A stretch of DNA of 64,000 nt from Styela clava. Taxonomy: Eukaryota; Chordata; Ascidiacea; Stolidobranchia; Styelidae. Shown here in pieces: positions 11,002 through 23,200 of this stretch. The notes under the pieces are model-generated. The model worked only from the letters and a program-made list of their open reading frames with translations, ran no database searches and had not been told where the DNA came from. Location of the stretch: NCBI RefSeq assembly GCF_964204865.1, contig NC_135261.1, positions 7,936,001-8,000,000 on the forward strand. The letters run 5' to 3'. The translations under genes and the position numbers were made by a program. How positions within the stretch are numbered: position 1 is the first letter of the stretch; each line of letters begins with the position of its first letter.

Positions 11002-13170
11002 ATGAAGATCAACATCGACAAAGAATTTATGGGATCCACAACCGGTATATTGCGGTTAGGAACAATCGGATTCGGTGGAGCAGTGTTCGGGACTCTTGCT
11101 GCTAACAGTATGTGATGTTGATTTACCTTCACTAGAATTTCCTAATACACTTTTTACCTAAATTCCTGAACAAAAATAAAAAGTATCTGGGTTTGCTACA
11201 GATTAGCCTAATTTTATAATTTTAGCCTAATACATAGCTACACTTGTCTTAGATATATATGAATTATTCGTTTAGTGGTAGAGTGTTAAACGACTAACAA
11301 ATTTGGAGTTCAACGCACTGGAGTAGATTGAAAAAATTAATATTCCCTGGTTATTTGTTGAATTTGGACAAGGAGGATTTGTAAAATAATTTATGGGATC
11401 CTTATGGAACACCCCCGCCACCGTTCAAAACGAAAAAAAGAATTATATTCGCGATTTTAAAATTTCTGGTAAACTAAATCTAATTAAGTCAAAAATCTTG
11501 CTGCACATTATACGCATACGGATCCACCTACGCAAAGGCATAGAGCAAGGAAAGATTGCTAGTTTCACGTAACCCCAACTGTTAGTTACGTAAACTTTAT
11601 TACACGCGAATTTAGTGTTTGGGAAATCGATTTATCTAACTTTCATAAATACGTCTCTAGGGATTTTGATTTCATATCTCATCTTTAGAGGGTCGCAACT
11701 CGCAACATTAAAACCGATGAAAATCTCCTCCAATAAAAATAGTCATAGTCGTTATTTTAATAGCAGTCAATTAATGCAAGGCAGTAAACAATTTTAAAGA
11801 ACCGCTTACAAAAGTATTTAGCTTTGTGTTTCATATAATTGCGTACACTTCCAATTAACTGGTGATCGATGTACTGTAGCATATAAAAACGTGGCATGTT
11901 TAATTTGAATTGATGGGAAAAACCAGGCGCATTATCTCATGGTTCAATGCACAGCATGCCTAACACAGACAAAAGTGAACATACCAAGCTAGTCGATTTC
12001 AGTGAATACAGTAAAGTTAAATCACCCGAAACACAAACACTCGGACACCTATGAAGAACTATCAAAACTTGTACTTACGGTATCGTCGCAGACACGTTCA
12101 TTTTACGGATTCTAACATTATTACATGATATATTTCGAATTTTAGATGGAACTTGCTTCTATTCTCCATAATAAAATTCATAACATACCGACATAAAATT
12201 TTTAGCCTTTTTCAATTTAATAATACTGTTAAATGCGTTTTCCTTTTTGCGTAAATGATACACCACCGCTTGCAATTTGATTAGTCTATGCCTATTATAA
12301 CTTTTTACCAATTTTATATACCGACACAAACATAGAAAATCTCTATTTTAGACCTCCTCGTTCGACCTACCGCGCATCTACTGATGTGGATCGCAGTATT
12401 TGCCTGGTCCATCAGTACAATAATATTCATAGCTGGACTTCTCTCTCGCCAGCTATTCTCTGGCGGTGCAGAATATCGAGTTAGCTTCTTATTCTCTATT
12501 CTCTATCTGATTGGTGCAATTATGTACGGAATTTGGGACGTAAGTATTAGTGTATATTTCTAATCAATGTTAAATGGTGTTCACCAAATCAAGGAAATTT
12601 TAAAAATAATGCAACGTTAAAAATAACTCGGGAGACACTGAATGTGTCCTTCTGATTTACGAATGTTTGGAGCACGATGGGATGTATAATCGTATTTGTG
12701 ATAATTTGATAACTTACTGCTCACGCATCACAAAAACGTTTTTTGTCAACGAAGAATACTTGACTGTATTTTGTACTTATGTACAATCATACATCAAAAT
12801 GACGGTGAATTGCAAATGGCATTTTCCCGCCCGCAGTTCCCTGGGCAATTTCATTCAGCCCCTAAACCCGACTATACATTTTTAGATCGACGTGAGGCCA
12901 TTTACAGGCATGGGTGTCCTGGTTTTTGTGTATGCTGCAATCAACTTCATACTCTATTTGGTGCTTTTCGCCCTACAATTTTGCTCGAGCGACGTCGGAA
13001 GAAAATGGAAAGAGTCCGCAAAAACTAGAAAAGAAGCAAAGCCAAAGAAAGAAAAGAAATCAGCAAATGACGACAAAAAGGAATTGAAAGAAGAAATACA
13101 GGCCGAGGAAGGTACAGCTGTCAATGCTGACGCTGTCGTGGAAAACGGAAAGGATGATGTAATGCAATAA
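11002..13170 (+). CDS. Four-helix MARVEL-domain membrane protein (MAL/plasmolipin/CMTM-like)
   Basis: Exons 11002-11107, 12352-12539 and 12886-13170 join in phase to give 192 residues. Four hydrophobic segments sit at about residues 13-35, 44-66, 76-95 and 106-129, separated by short loops. The protein opens with a short cytosolic head and an FMGSTTGILRL stretch typical of MARVEL proteins, which organise membrane microdomains and vesicle traffic. After helix 4 a charged Lys/Glu-rich tail of about 60 residues follows (RKEAKPKKEKK, then DDKKELKEE). MAL and plasmolipin usually have very short tails, so the tail is unusual, though CMTM proteins can have longer ones. The start is the first ATG of exon 1; no signal peptide is expected. 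The fold is fairly sure; the exact subfamily is not, so no symbol is given. Confidence 0.75.
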
Positions 13171-13578
13171 ATGTATTCTCTTCTGCACGTTTTTGAGTGT
13201 GAAATGTCATAAAAATTGATTTTAAAATGCGGGCATTGAAGTGTTGTTGAATGATTTTGTATCGATTTGCTCTATTCAGCAAACGGATTTAACATCCGCT
13301 TTTATAACTAAAACTTTTCAGAACGAAACTTTTTTGAAGCCTTTTTTGTCACCTTACCAAACAATTATTTCACTCTGGGATTGTAAAATAGCTTGCCTGA
13401 CATGTCAATTTGGAAATCAAATGAAATGAGTATTAAAAGGTTTATAGCTTTATTCAGTCGATTCCAAAATATTTTTGTCTGATTGAATGCGTACATTACC
13501 TTACGGTACAGACTCCCAAAATTTATCTTATAGTAACATATATGAATATATAACGTTATGATATCGTTTTCTTTTCAG

Positions 13579-13635
13579 GAGCCTGAAGCCCAACAAGCTC
13601 AACAAGAAGCCGTCGTCGAGCAGAAAGTAGAATGA
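13579..13635 (+). CDS. Possible alternative last exon of the MARVEL gene
   Basis: A strong pyrimidine tract and AG (TTTTCTTTTCAG, ending 13578) precede a phase-0 frame of 18 codons (EPEAQQAQQEAVVEQKVE) and TGA. A donor-like GATGAT/GTAATG inside the third exon (exon end 13158) is also phase 0. Splicing there would replace the terminal VMQ with this acidic, Gln-rich tail, giving 207 residues. AATAAA signals at 13789 and 13817 lie just downstream, whereas none follows the 13170 stop closely. The longer form may therefore be the main one. Inferred from sequence only. Confidence 0.55.
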   Translation, partial: EPEAQQAQQEAVVEQKVE

Positions 13636-13788
13636 ATTGTTTGTAAAGAGGAAGACTATTGAAAAATAATATATATTTTTGAACATTTCTTGAATTTGAG
13701 TAATATGACTCATAGAGAACGGTAAATTCCATTCCAATGTGTTAAAATGAATCATGCCTGGAATATGATACTAAAATGAGAGTAATGT

Positions 13789-13794
13789 AATAAA
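13789..13794 (+). terminator. Poly(A) signal of the MARVEL gene
   Basis: AATAAA about 155 bases past the alternative stop codon; another AATAAA follows at 13817-13822. Confidence 0.5.
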
Positions 13795-13822
13795 CCCCTA
13801 GATATATATTTAGCTTAATAAA

Positions 13823-15216
13823 AATGTCGAAAGGGATGCAAAATACTTTTCACTTGGAACACAGTTTAATATGCTTTAAAGGTGAGACGAAACTACCAAA
13901 ATGTCAATTTCTTAAAATATTTTTACTCGTTCTGATTTACTGCAAAATGCTATTGTGAAGTTTGTGTAGTTTCGGAATAATTCTCCCAATTGATTTTTGA
14001 TTATAACCGTCCATGACAATCAAGTTGATTTTAAATTAGATGTGTATCTGTACTTAAACGTTTCCCTGAATTAAGCATAAAATTCACGAAAAGGTTGTTT
14101 TATGTGATTTAATCATGCAGATATTTTTTTCATTGATCCGGATATCTCACCTTCCCGTATATATTGTGATTTTTGCAGTTTTTTATATAAAACCATAGAA
14201 TTTTATTTTCCTGGTATTCTTTTTAATTTTTTTGCTTCTCATTTCTGTTTATAAATAAAAAGGTTTCTGTCTTTTTTTTATGATTAACTCGTTTAAATGG
14301 TAATACAACAGTTTGAACACATATTACAAGACAGTCATAAAATTTTTGCAAAACGGGCATGCCGGCATGCATATCAAGTCAAGTAAAGTTTATTTTTTCC
14401 AACCAGTAAAAAGAACACTTTCTCCTCTGTATGTATTTCCTTCCTTAGTCAAAGGTCAAGTCTGTCACTGACTCATGGTGAATTTCACGATGTAAAATAG
14501 ACGGAATATGACCGCGGATATGGGCCTTGATTTTCTAGGGTTGAATCAAATATTGTTTTGAAATTTACCTTGCGTATGACAAACAACGAATTTTTTTGTA
14601 ACCATCCGGTGTTGTTTTGATGTTTAGGTAATATAAAAAAGTCTACATGGTAAACTTCCGTCTTAACTTTTGATAAAATCTAACAGTATAGTAGTCCATG
14701 ATAGAAAAAATAGGTATGGGCCATTGCAAATACGGCTCAATATCAAGAAAAATGAGTCTCATTCGCTAATTTCCTTGTATCGTTACGTGCTTTGAACGCC
14801 GTCTTCGATTATTTTTATTAAATTTATAAAAGTGGATATATATATAATGGTTTTTCTATTTACAATATTTGAGGAATTTGCTTCAGGGTGTTGTTATAAA
14901 TATGGTAAATAATCTATTTTGCAGTCGATAATGCAGCTTACAAGACCCGCGGGCAATTCAAAACAGACGAATAGAAAATACATAATATAGACAAGCAGTG
15001 TTACCTATAAGTCGGTTAACTTTTTGCTAACCTTCTCCGAAGCCGGAACCTTTTTTATTTACCCTCTAAATGAGACCCAAATCAATAAGAGTACCACTTG
15101 GTCAGCGTGGCCATTTCCAGAACCGACCCTTAAATAGTGCATGATTATATACTCTGGACTACAGACTGGAAAATATTTTCCTATGTATAACCATGACAAT
15201 ATGTTATATCAAGATT
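13823..15216. other. Intergenic stretch, no gene seen
   Basis: AT-rich, with short open frames of no recognisable family. No clear inverted-repeat element. Confidence 0.4.
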
Positions 15217-15439
15217 GGGTACTCCCGTAGGATGTGTAGGTTAAGATCAGGCCATAAATTTATTCCGATTTTATTTTTATTTCAGTTATATTACGAGTTC
15301 GGGAATTGTCTGGGTCAGCCAGGTGAAACCGTATACCCCGTCCCCCTACCCATAGGCACCGTTCCTTTACACAACTTATTGTAAAGTAAGCGAACAAAAT
15401 TAGTTACCTCTACATTGGTACACACACTTCTGGAGCGCG
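15217..15439. mobile_element. MITE of the GGTACTCCC/GGAGCGC family
   Basis: The ends GGGTACTCCCGTAGGATGTG and TTGGTACACACACTTCTGGAGCGC are inverted relatives of each other and of the ends at 31975, 39917, 52226 and 61591. The flanks CAAGATT (15210-15216) and CAAGAAT (15440-15446) form a 7-bp target duplication with one mismatch. No coding capacity. Confidence 0.75.
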
Positions 15440-16189
15440 CAAGAATGTTATACGCTTTTATCAATTCTTTTCAATGACAAATGAGATACGTGCGTGGAGA
15501 GAAAGCCGATAAGTAAATGTAATCAAATGGAAAAAGACACTAACCCAGTCAAAAGACGTAACGGCGAGCGCCGATCTGTGTATGAGCATTATCCAAAACC
15601 TCATTTAATTAAAAAATCTTCAAAACATCCTTCCATAACAAACGATATGGCACTCAAATGTTAATCCCCATATAAAATTTGTGTTAGTGTCTGATCGAAA
15701 TGGGTAAATCCGAATAATTTATCATATATATATAGTAAAAGTGGAATAACTAATTACATGCAAACAATCTTAATTTGAAAAAAAGGTACTCAAATGTTCA
15801 ATCAGATAATTTGTAAAAATAGGGAATACTGCTGATAACGAACCTTTCGAGAACTTTAATTACATAGTTGATACCAAAATCCATAAATATTCGTTTGTCT
15901 ATTCATAGTCGGTCTACATTCGAATTTTTACTATTGTATATTGTTCCGTCAGAAATTTTTAGGACAATGATTCGAATGTCAAAACCAATTATTAGGTTTG
16001 TATTTTCTTTAAAAAATTTACACCGATGCCAAAATAAATACATAGTTAAATTTATTCACAACAATAAATTTTTTTAGTGGACGGATATCAAAGATATGCC
16101 ATGGAATTGAATATATTTTGCAGCTTACTAAATCACGCTTCGACGACCGGTGCATTGTACTCGGGAAAGGGCGTGCTATCAGTCTCCCT

Positions 16190-16300
16190 GATTGCCATAT
16201 CCTGTTCGCATCCCATGTGTTAAGTGTCGGAGGATTGCTGGCCTTGCTTTTGTAGTTTGGCTCATATCACTGCTGGTCGGTTACGGATACATCTCTCACC
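16190..16300 (+). mobile_element. Decayed SINE fragment
   Basis: The word order TTCGCATCCCATG, GGAGGATTGCTGG, GCTGGTCGGTTACGG matches the body of the SINE at 17873-18206. The tRNA-like head is no longer recognisable. An old, truncated copy. Confidence 0.55.
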
Positions 16301-16456
16301 ATGACTATTCGTTTTGAAGAAAAAAACTGCGGACAGGGAACAAATTCTTTGTAATCCACAAACGAACTCATTTCAATGCATAAACACAAAAATTGATTTA
16401 TTTCGTAACAATGGTTGTTGTACGGGCTTTTTTTTTGTAGCAAGTAGTGTAAGTAA

Positions 16457-16761
16457 CGTGTTTCCCCGAAATTAAGACCTACCCTGAAAATAAGACTTAT
16501 TCAATAACGCGAATATTTTTTTTGACCTAGTCGTTAGCATGAAATCTCTCCCACAAATGGTTTGAATGAATCAAACACGTTTGATATAATCTATGTTTGG
16601 CGGTTCTTTTGAATAAAAACGTGTTATTTATAAGGAAATATAATTTTGTAATTTCGATTTTGATAAATAAAAATATAAGACATTCCCCCAAAATGAGCCC
16701 TAGTGTTATTTTTCAAAAGAAAACTGTAAGTAAGGCCCAGTCTTATTTTCGGGGAAACACG
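16457..16761. mobile_element. MITE with GTGTTTCCCCGAAAATAAG-type ends
   Basis: The left end CGTGTTTCCCCGAAATTAAG is mirrored at the right end by TCTTATTTTCGGGGAAACACG (20 of about 22 positions). Subterminal AATAAGAC-like words point inward from both ends. GTAA flanks both sides and may be the target duplication. No transposase frame inside. The superfamily is not settled from the sequence. Confidence 0.75.
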
Positions 16762-17872
16762 GTAAGTGAAAGCACATGTTAGTTCGTGAGGTTCACTAGT
16801 CAAACGTTTTAACAAGTAGTTGTAATTAGCGCTTCAGTTCAGTTTGATATTCAAAATTTGGCATTAAAATGGCTGGAAAACGTAGAAAAGTTTGCGAAGA
16901 GGGCAAAGTGCTTGGACGGAAAATATTTCTTTGTTGAACATTATTCAAAACTTATCTGCTTCACCAGCATCGTAGTTACGATATGTACTGCGGATATCAT
17001 CAAAGTTGCCAGTTGATTTTTTAACACTTTGGCCATCACACAGAATTAACATAATCCTTCACACTAATGAGGTAAACAAAAGCAATATAAATTTTGAATG
17101 ATGATACCGAGAAAACAGCCACGTACACGTCTCAATGAGATTTGAGATATGCGTTAAACACATGAATAGAAGTTGCGGGTGCGGAATAAAGTTTTATGTG
17201 ATTGTTTGTTTACAGGCGGAAACTAATGCGCCACGCATACTACCAGTAATGTGTATATTTGGCCCAGTAGTACTTCAAGTTTGCTGACCGCCGCTTCGGT
17301 ATTCAGTATGTTCGTATGTTTCCCCGCTTTTTATTTTAGGAGAGGGAGTTCCAAATTTGGGTGGTGATAGATATTTATTTGACTGATCCTCTTCACCGGC
17401 ATATAAGCCACTTCCTAAATATTCAAATACATTTTTATTTACGTTGAGAATTAAAGTAAGGTGTCACACCTGATATTTAGCGGAGTTGAAATTTGGGGGG
17501 TAGGGAAATCACTGCCGCCGCCCTACATAAACTGTCAACCAAACCGGAATTCTTGACTGTTACCATGGATTGCAATTTTGGGTAAAATATTGGATGTCAC
17601 ATGGCTCAGGAATTATAAAAAGAAGTACCGCTAATAGCATTCTATTGACATTTTGGAGAAAAGCGATAAAAAAGTCTGTAATTACCGGTATACAAAAAAT
17701 AGAAGAATACGACGATTTTGAGGACAATGGAGTGAAACACAAAACAAAAGAAAGAAAAATACGGGTCGTTTACTTTTTAACATTACAGAGCTATTTTTTA
17801 AAAGCAATGTGAAAATAATTGAACCAATGAATGATCAATATTCAAAAATGAGAGTCAAGTGGAAGAACATGG
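16762..17872. other. Intergenic stretch, no gene seen
   Basis: An open frame of 80 codons at 17570-17812 lacks an ATG start and has no recognisable domain. Nothing else stands out. Confidence 0.4.
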
Positions 17873-18206
17873 CGCGGCGGTGTGGCTCAACGGGCTAAGC
17901 GTTAGGAATACGCTCGCCACCGCACCTCTAATTACTCTGCGTGGGTTCGCAGGTTCGAATCCCATGCAGGGATGGTTATGTGCGAGAGGATTGGTGGACT
18001 CCTCGCCGTCGTTGGGTGGTTCACGTAACCGCTGGTCGGTTACGGCTTCCTCCACCACCAAGTCCAACAAACAATACAGTAAAACTAATCCCATACCCGA
18101 CTTGGAATGGTAACCGGACGAGAGGCCGTGGTTCGCCATATGGATAAGCCGTCTTATCGGCTTTCTTCTCCCCCGGGATAAATATGTAAATCCTATTCTA
18201 TCCTAA
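17873..18206 (+). mobile_element. tRNA-derived SINE, near-intact copy
   Basis: The head carries RNA polymerase III promoter boxes: A box TGGCTCAACGGG (17883-17894) and B box GGTTCGAATCCC (17952-17963). The body contains CGCTGGTCGGTTACGG and a palindromic-looking GCCGTCTTATCGGC. It ends in a CCTATTCTATCC-type tail rather than poly(A). Other copies in this window: minus strand at 43950-44270 (well preserved), and worn or partial copies at 16190, 35540, 35725, 40650 and probably about 60200-60290. The open frames on both strands here are by-products of the SINE. Confidence 0.85.
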
Positions 18207-18584
18207 CATGCGTCAATCAATATAATTGAACTTATCATAAACATTAGATTAAGTTTAAGTCACTAAAATGCAACTACGGTACTACGGTATTTTCTATATT
18301 TAGGTTAGTGAACACGTAGCACTTCGAATTTAAATTCTGTGCGCTATGAATCCCATTTTGGGTTTTGTTTGCTCTCCTTATTCTATAATCAGTTTTCATT
18401 TATTTATTTTTATAAACAATTTTATCGTCTGTTGTGCCAATAACTTTGTTTCGTGTTATGGTTGTGCTAATGATGGAGTCGAAATAAACTACGCCGAACT
18501 ATCCTGCATGTTGACCTGAGACATGAAAATCGCAGCCTACCTCTGTGATAAAAGTCGTTGGGAAGTACGTAGCTGCAGATGACA

Positions 18585-19518
18585 GATGCAGATGGACTGC
18601 CAACAGGGGATAAAATAAAACACTGGTTCATGAATGAACCAGGTATATGTGTTATGTGTGAATGTAATATTGAAGAGACTTTATGTCATTTATTTTTGGA
18701 ATGTCAATGGGCTGTTGATTTCTGGCAATGGTGCTGCGTAGAAAATAATCGAATTACTATTTTAGCAAATGATTCGGAATGCAAATCTAAATTAATCACA
18801 ATATTATGCGGAAAATCAACAATTTGGGAATATAGAAATTCAGTAAAATATGATGAAATAGTTAAAAGTAAAAGCAGTATGCGCTCAATATTCAAATGTA
18901 AACTGATAGGAGTTTTAAATTTAATGAAAACAAGTGAAAGAAATGATTTACTATTGTATGAACATATGGATGATCTCATACATAGGTCAATCATGATGTG
19001 ACATGACATTGACATTTTCTATGCAACACCAACTTAAATGGATAGTACATGAAAAGATTCCAATGTCCAAATTTATGCATCATTTTGATTTAATTCATAC
19101 ATAGATAGTGAATAGAGAAATGCCAAAAAACCCACTTTGGCTGTTTTCTGATTTTCTGTCTAATTTTCTAATTTCCATGCAAAAACTAACTAAATCGATT
19201 AATTATTGGTAACTATATATAAAATGTGTGCACGAATTGGATGACGACTGATAATATGGATAAACCTATATTCAATGGATATAAATTGGACTATATATGA
19301 TACAAAACTCCGGTAATGGTATGGTTTTATATTTTAATTGTTACATATATTATTGAACTTGTGGGCAATGTGTTTTGAAATTATGAAATTGTTTTAATTG
19401 GGTGCAAATTATACTAATTCGACAATAAAATTAATATACGAAAATTCCGTTTGGCATTGGAATTTATTTGGCAAAAAAAAAAAAAAAATGGAATTTATTT
19501 GGCAAAAAAAAAAAAAAA
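18585..19518 (+). mobile_element. 5'-truncated LINE insertion with target-site duplication
   Basis: The insert is bracketed by a perfect 14-bp duplication AGCTGCAGATGACA (18571-18584 and 19519-19532). An open frame from inside the left duplication to 19001 encodes the C-terminal end of a non-LTR retrotransposon ORF2: CVMCECNIEETLCHLFLEC is the post-polymerase Cys/His block. About 500 bases of 3' UTR follow. The 3' end is doubled: GGAATTTATTTGGC plus a run of about 16 A occurs twice in tandem. Only the last 140 or so codons remain, so the copy cannot move by itself. It resembles L1/Tx1-like elements, but the clade is uncertain. Confidence 0.85.
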
Positions 19519-19532
19519 AGCTGCAGATGACA

Positions 19533-20250
19533 TTAAAGCGGACAAAACCATAAGTAAGGTTTTAAACGTACACATGTTAGATTGAAAGGTGTTGTCGAAA
19601 GAAGTCAGGAAGTGGTAAGTTACGTCTGTACGTGCCCGCTCACCCAAAAGTATTACCGGTACCGGTAACCAACAAATGAATTATTGGAAGTCCCTGGATT
19701 ATATGGAATATTATATCTGATGGAATTATCTTGATATTACTGATATACGGTATATGTTTGTTCACTTGCGGTACACAATATATCTTTATTTATATTTAAT
19801 TTATTTATTATTTACATATTGAATAATCCACATTGTGGATCCATTTAAAAAAAAAAAAAAGTATTAATTTAAATAAAACACACACACACATACCTGCATA
19901 CTGCAGTAGTCTACTGACTGTATTCTGTTGATCACTAACTGACAAAACTTATTACCGAATATAGGTCAGATATTTAGAAAAATTGGGTTGAACTGGGGTT
20001 AGTCGGGTCAGTACGATTAGTCTTAAATTTGACTTGAGAAACAAGGAAGCGAGAAATAGTAGAGCTGTCAGGCTGTACAGTTCCACATTCAGACCATACC
20101 GGTACTGCATTAAAATATAACTTAACTAGGCCTATAATTTATTTGACTGTTTATGCTCTAATGATTTCTGCTAGTAGCGTCGTTTAGAATTGTTCCAAAA
20201 TTTATCAGACTTCAAAAATATTTATATCTTTTATCATTAGATTTAACATC
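19533..20250. other. Region upstream of POLR1B
   Basis: Holds a poly-A run near 19848 and a short (CA)n run near 19880, otherwise no feature. A pyrimidine-rich stretch ending in AG at 20240 (CTTTTATCATTAG), 10 bases before the POLR1B ATG, resembles a splice acceptor. It would suit a 5' UTR intron or a trans-splicing site. Confidence 0.4.
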
Positions 20251-23200
20251 ATGTCTAGAATAAGTTTGGAATCCAAACTTCCATCAAGTACCACTCCATC
20301 TTTGAAGAATTTAACTGTGAAAGATTTTTCTAAACTTGGAGAAAGTCAAACGGAGGCTTTACAAGCTTTAACCAGACCTCATGTCGATTCTTTCAACTGG
20401 TTTTTAAATACTGGTATCAAATACTCGGCCAGACTTATTCCTCCCATTCAAGCTCTTGTCCAAAATCGTCGTTTCTCTGTTCAATTCGTGGATGCAACTA
20501 TCGAGAAACCACGTGTTGATGAAGGGTTTCGTAATTGTCGAACATTAGCTGTATATCCATCAGAATGTCGACAGCGTGGGTCAACATATCACGCTAAACT
20601 TCACGCTACCTTTTCGTATTCTATTGATGGAATAAAACAAGCGAATATTCCTGTCATGCTTGGTGTTATTCCAATAATGGTGAAATCAAATTCATGCAAT
20701 TTGAGTGGGTTAACTCCTAAACAATTAGTTGCAAAACAAGAAGAAGCAGAAGAAATGGGTGGATATTTTATTGTGAATGGAAACGAGAAAGTTCTCCGTA
20801 TGTTAGTAATGCAAAGACGTAACTTTCCTCTTGGTGTTGTCAGACATTCATGGAAAAACAGAGGCCCGAACTATACAGAATTTGGCATTATGATGAGAAG
20901 CGTGTCTCCAGATTTGAATGTTGCCAATATGGTTGTTCACTACTTGCGAAATGGCACTGTAAACATTTGTATTTTTCATCGCAAAGAAATGTTCTACATT
21001 CCACTGATATTTATGCTTAAATGCCTCGTTGATAAATCTGATGTTGAAATATATAAAGAACTAACAAAAACCAAGGAAGATGACACATATTTCAAAACGT
21101 GCATTCAAAATATGCTCCGACAAGCAAAATCACTTAATCTACATTTGCATAAAGATTTCACAAAGTACGTTGGAGGAAAATTTCGTATTAAACTAAGTCA
21201 GCCGCCTTGGACAACCGACGCTGAAATAACGAAGTATTTATTGCAACACAACGTTCTTGTTCACTTGAAAAACAATGAAGATAAGTTTCATTTACTTTGT
21301 CACATGGCTCAAAAAGTATTCGATCTTGCTATGAAAAAATGTGTCCCAGATAATTTGGATTCGGTCCAAAACCAAGAGGTGCTTTTACCTGGCCATTTAT
21401 ATCAAATGGTTTTGCGTGAGAAAATGGTTCTATGGCTTCTTACTCTATCTAGGCTTATTGAAAAGCAATCTAAGCTGAGTAAAAATCAAGGTCTGTCAAT
21501 GCTAACGTCATCTGCAATACAAAAAGCAATGAGATCTGTACCTGAAGTATCCAATGCTATGTCCTACCTTCTCGCTACTGGAAACGTCACAACAAAATCA
21601 GGTTTGGGTCTTCAGCAAACCACTGGACTAGCTGTCGTTGCAGACAAGCTCAATTTTATGCGCTACATATCACATTTTAGATGCTTACATAGAGGATCGT
21701 TTTTTGCGGAAATGCAAACTACTGAAGTCAGAAAATTACTCCCCGAATCATGGGGCTTTTTGTGTCCTGTACATACTCCCGATGGGTCTCCTTGTGGTTT
21801 AATGAATCATTTAGCGTACATGTGTGAAGTGGTGACAAATCGTACATCAAATGCTGCTATTGTACCGATGCTATATAATTTTGGTATGATAGGGCCAGAT
21901 TCATGTCAAGTAAAAGGTCCTAATTATTACCCAGTTTTACTAGATGGGCTTTTAGTGGGATGGCTATCAAAAAAACTAGCGAAACCCGTAGCGGATATTT
22001 TGAGAACTAAGAAATCAAATGGGGAAGATAAAATACCGAACACCCTTGAAATTTGCCTGATTGAAAGAACTGAGAAAATATCACAATTTCCTGCTCTTTT
22101 CCTATTAACAGACGTAGCACGTATGGTCCGACCAGTGTTGAATTTAGAGACAGGAAACGTGGAAATGATCGGATCATTTGAACAGCCATACATGGATATT
22201 TGTATCATTCCTGAAGAAGCACATGAGCATACAACACATCAGGAACTTGTTCAAAATTCTACACTTAGTGCTGTAGCGAGCATGACACCGTATTCTGATT
22301 TCAATCAATCCCCCAGGAATATGTACCAATGTCAGATGGGTAAACAGACCATGGGAACACCATGTCAAGCGTTGTCTTACAGAGCTGATAATAAATTATA
22401 CAGAATTCAAACTCCACAATCGCCTATGGTGCGACCATACATGTACGATCATTTTAAAATGGATAATTTTCCTTTTGGAACGAATGCAGTGGTTGCTGTC
22501 ATCAGTTATACTGGATTTGATATGGAAGATGCCATGATCTTGAATAAAGCTAGTTTTGACCGTGGTTTTGCATATGGTTCTATTTATAAAGGTGATCTTA
22601 TTGATTTGGTTAAAATAGTAAATGACATTTCAGTTAAAGTTACATTCGGAACTTTGCCATCTGATAAAATTTCTGCGGAATTGGTGAAGACTGGAAAATT
22701 AGGAGCTGATGGTTTACCAGCAGTTGGCCAAAAGCTTGTTTACGGAGATCCCTATTACAGCTACGTGAATGCCGGTACTAAAACATTTCATCTTCAAGTT
22801 TACAAAGGACAAGAAACAGCATATGTTGATAACATCAAGGTTTTGAGCAATAACATAGGAACAGGATTGTTCAAAAGGGTGTATATAATTTTACGAATAA
22901 CACGCAACCCGATTATTGGAGATAAATTTGCAAGTCGTCACGGCCAGAAAGGTATCTGTTCCCAACTTTGGCCCGCTGAAAGCGTTCCTTTTACAGAATC
23001 TGGTTTATTTCCTGATATCATATTCAATCCCCATGGATTTCCATCTCGTATGACAATCGGAATGATGATAGAATCTATGGCTGGAAAAGCAGCGGCTATG
23101 CACGGTGAACCATATGATGCCACACCATTTTCATTTTCAGAAAACGATTCAGCTATTGACCATTTCGGTAAAACCTTACGAAAAGCAGGGTTCAATTATT

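Noticed and set aside
17883..17963. Functional tRNA gene
   Set aside because: A and B boxes are present, but the acceptor stem cannot pair and the unit continues into a conserved non-tRNA body repeated elsewhere; it is a SINE.
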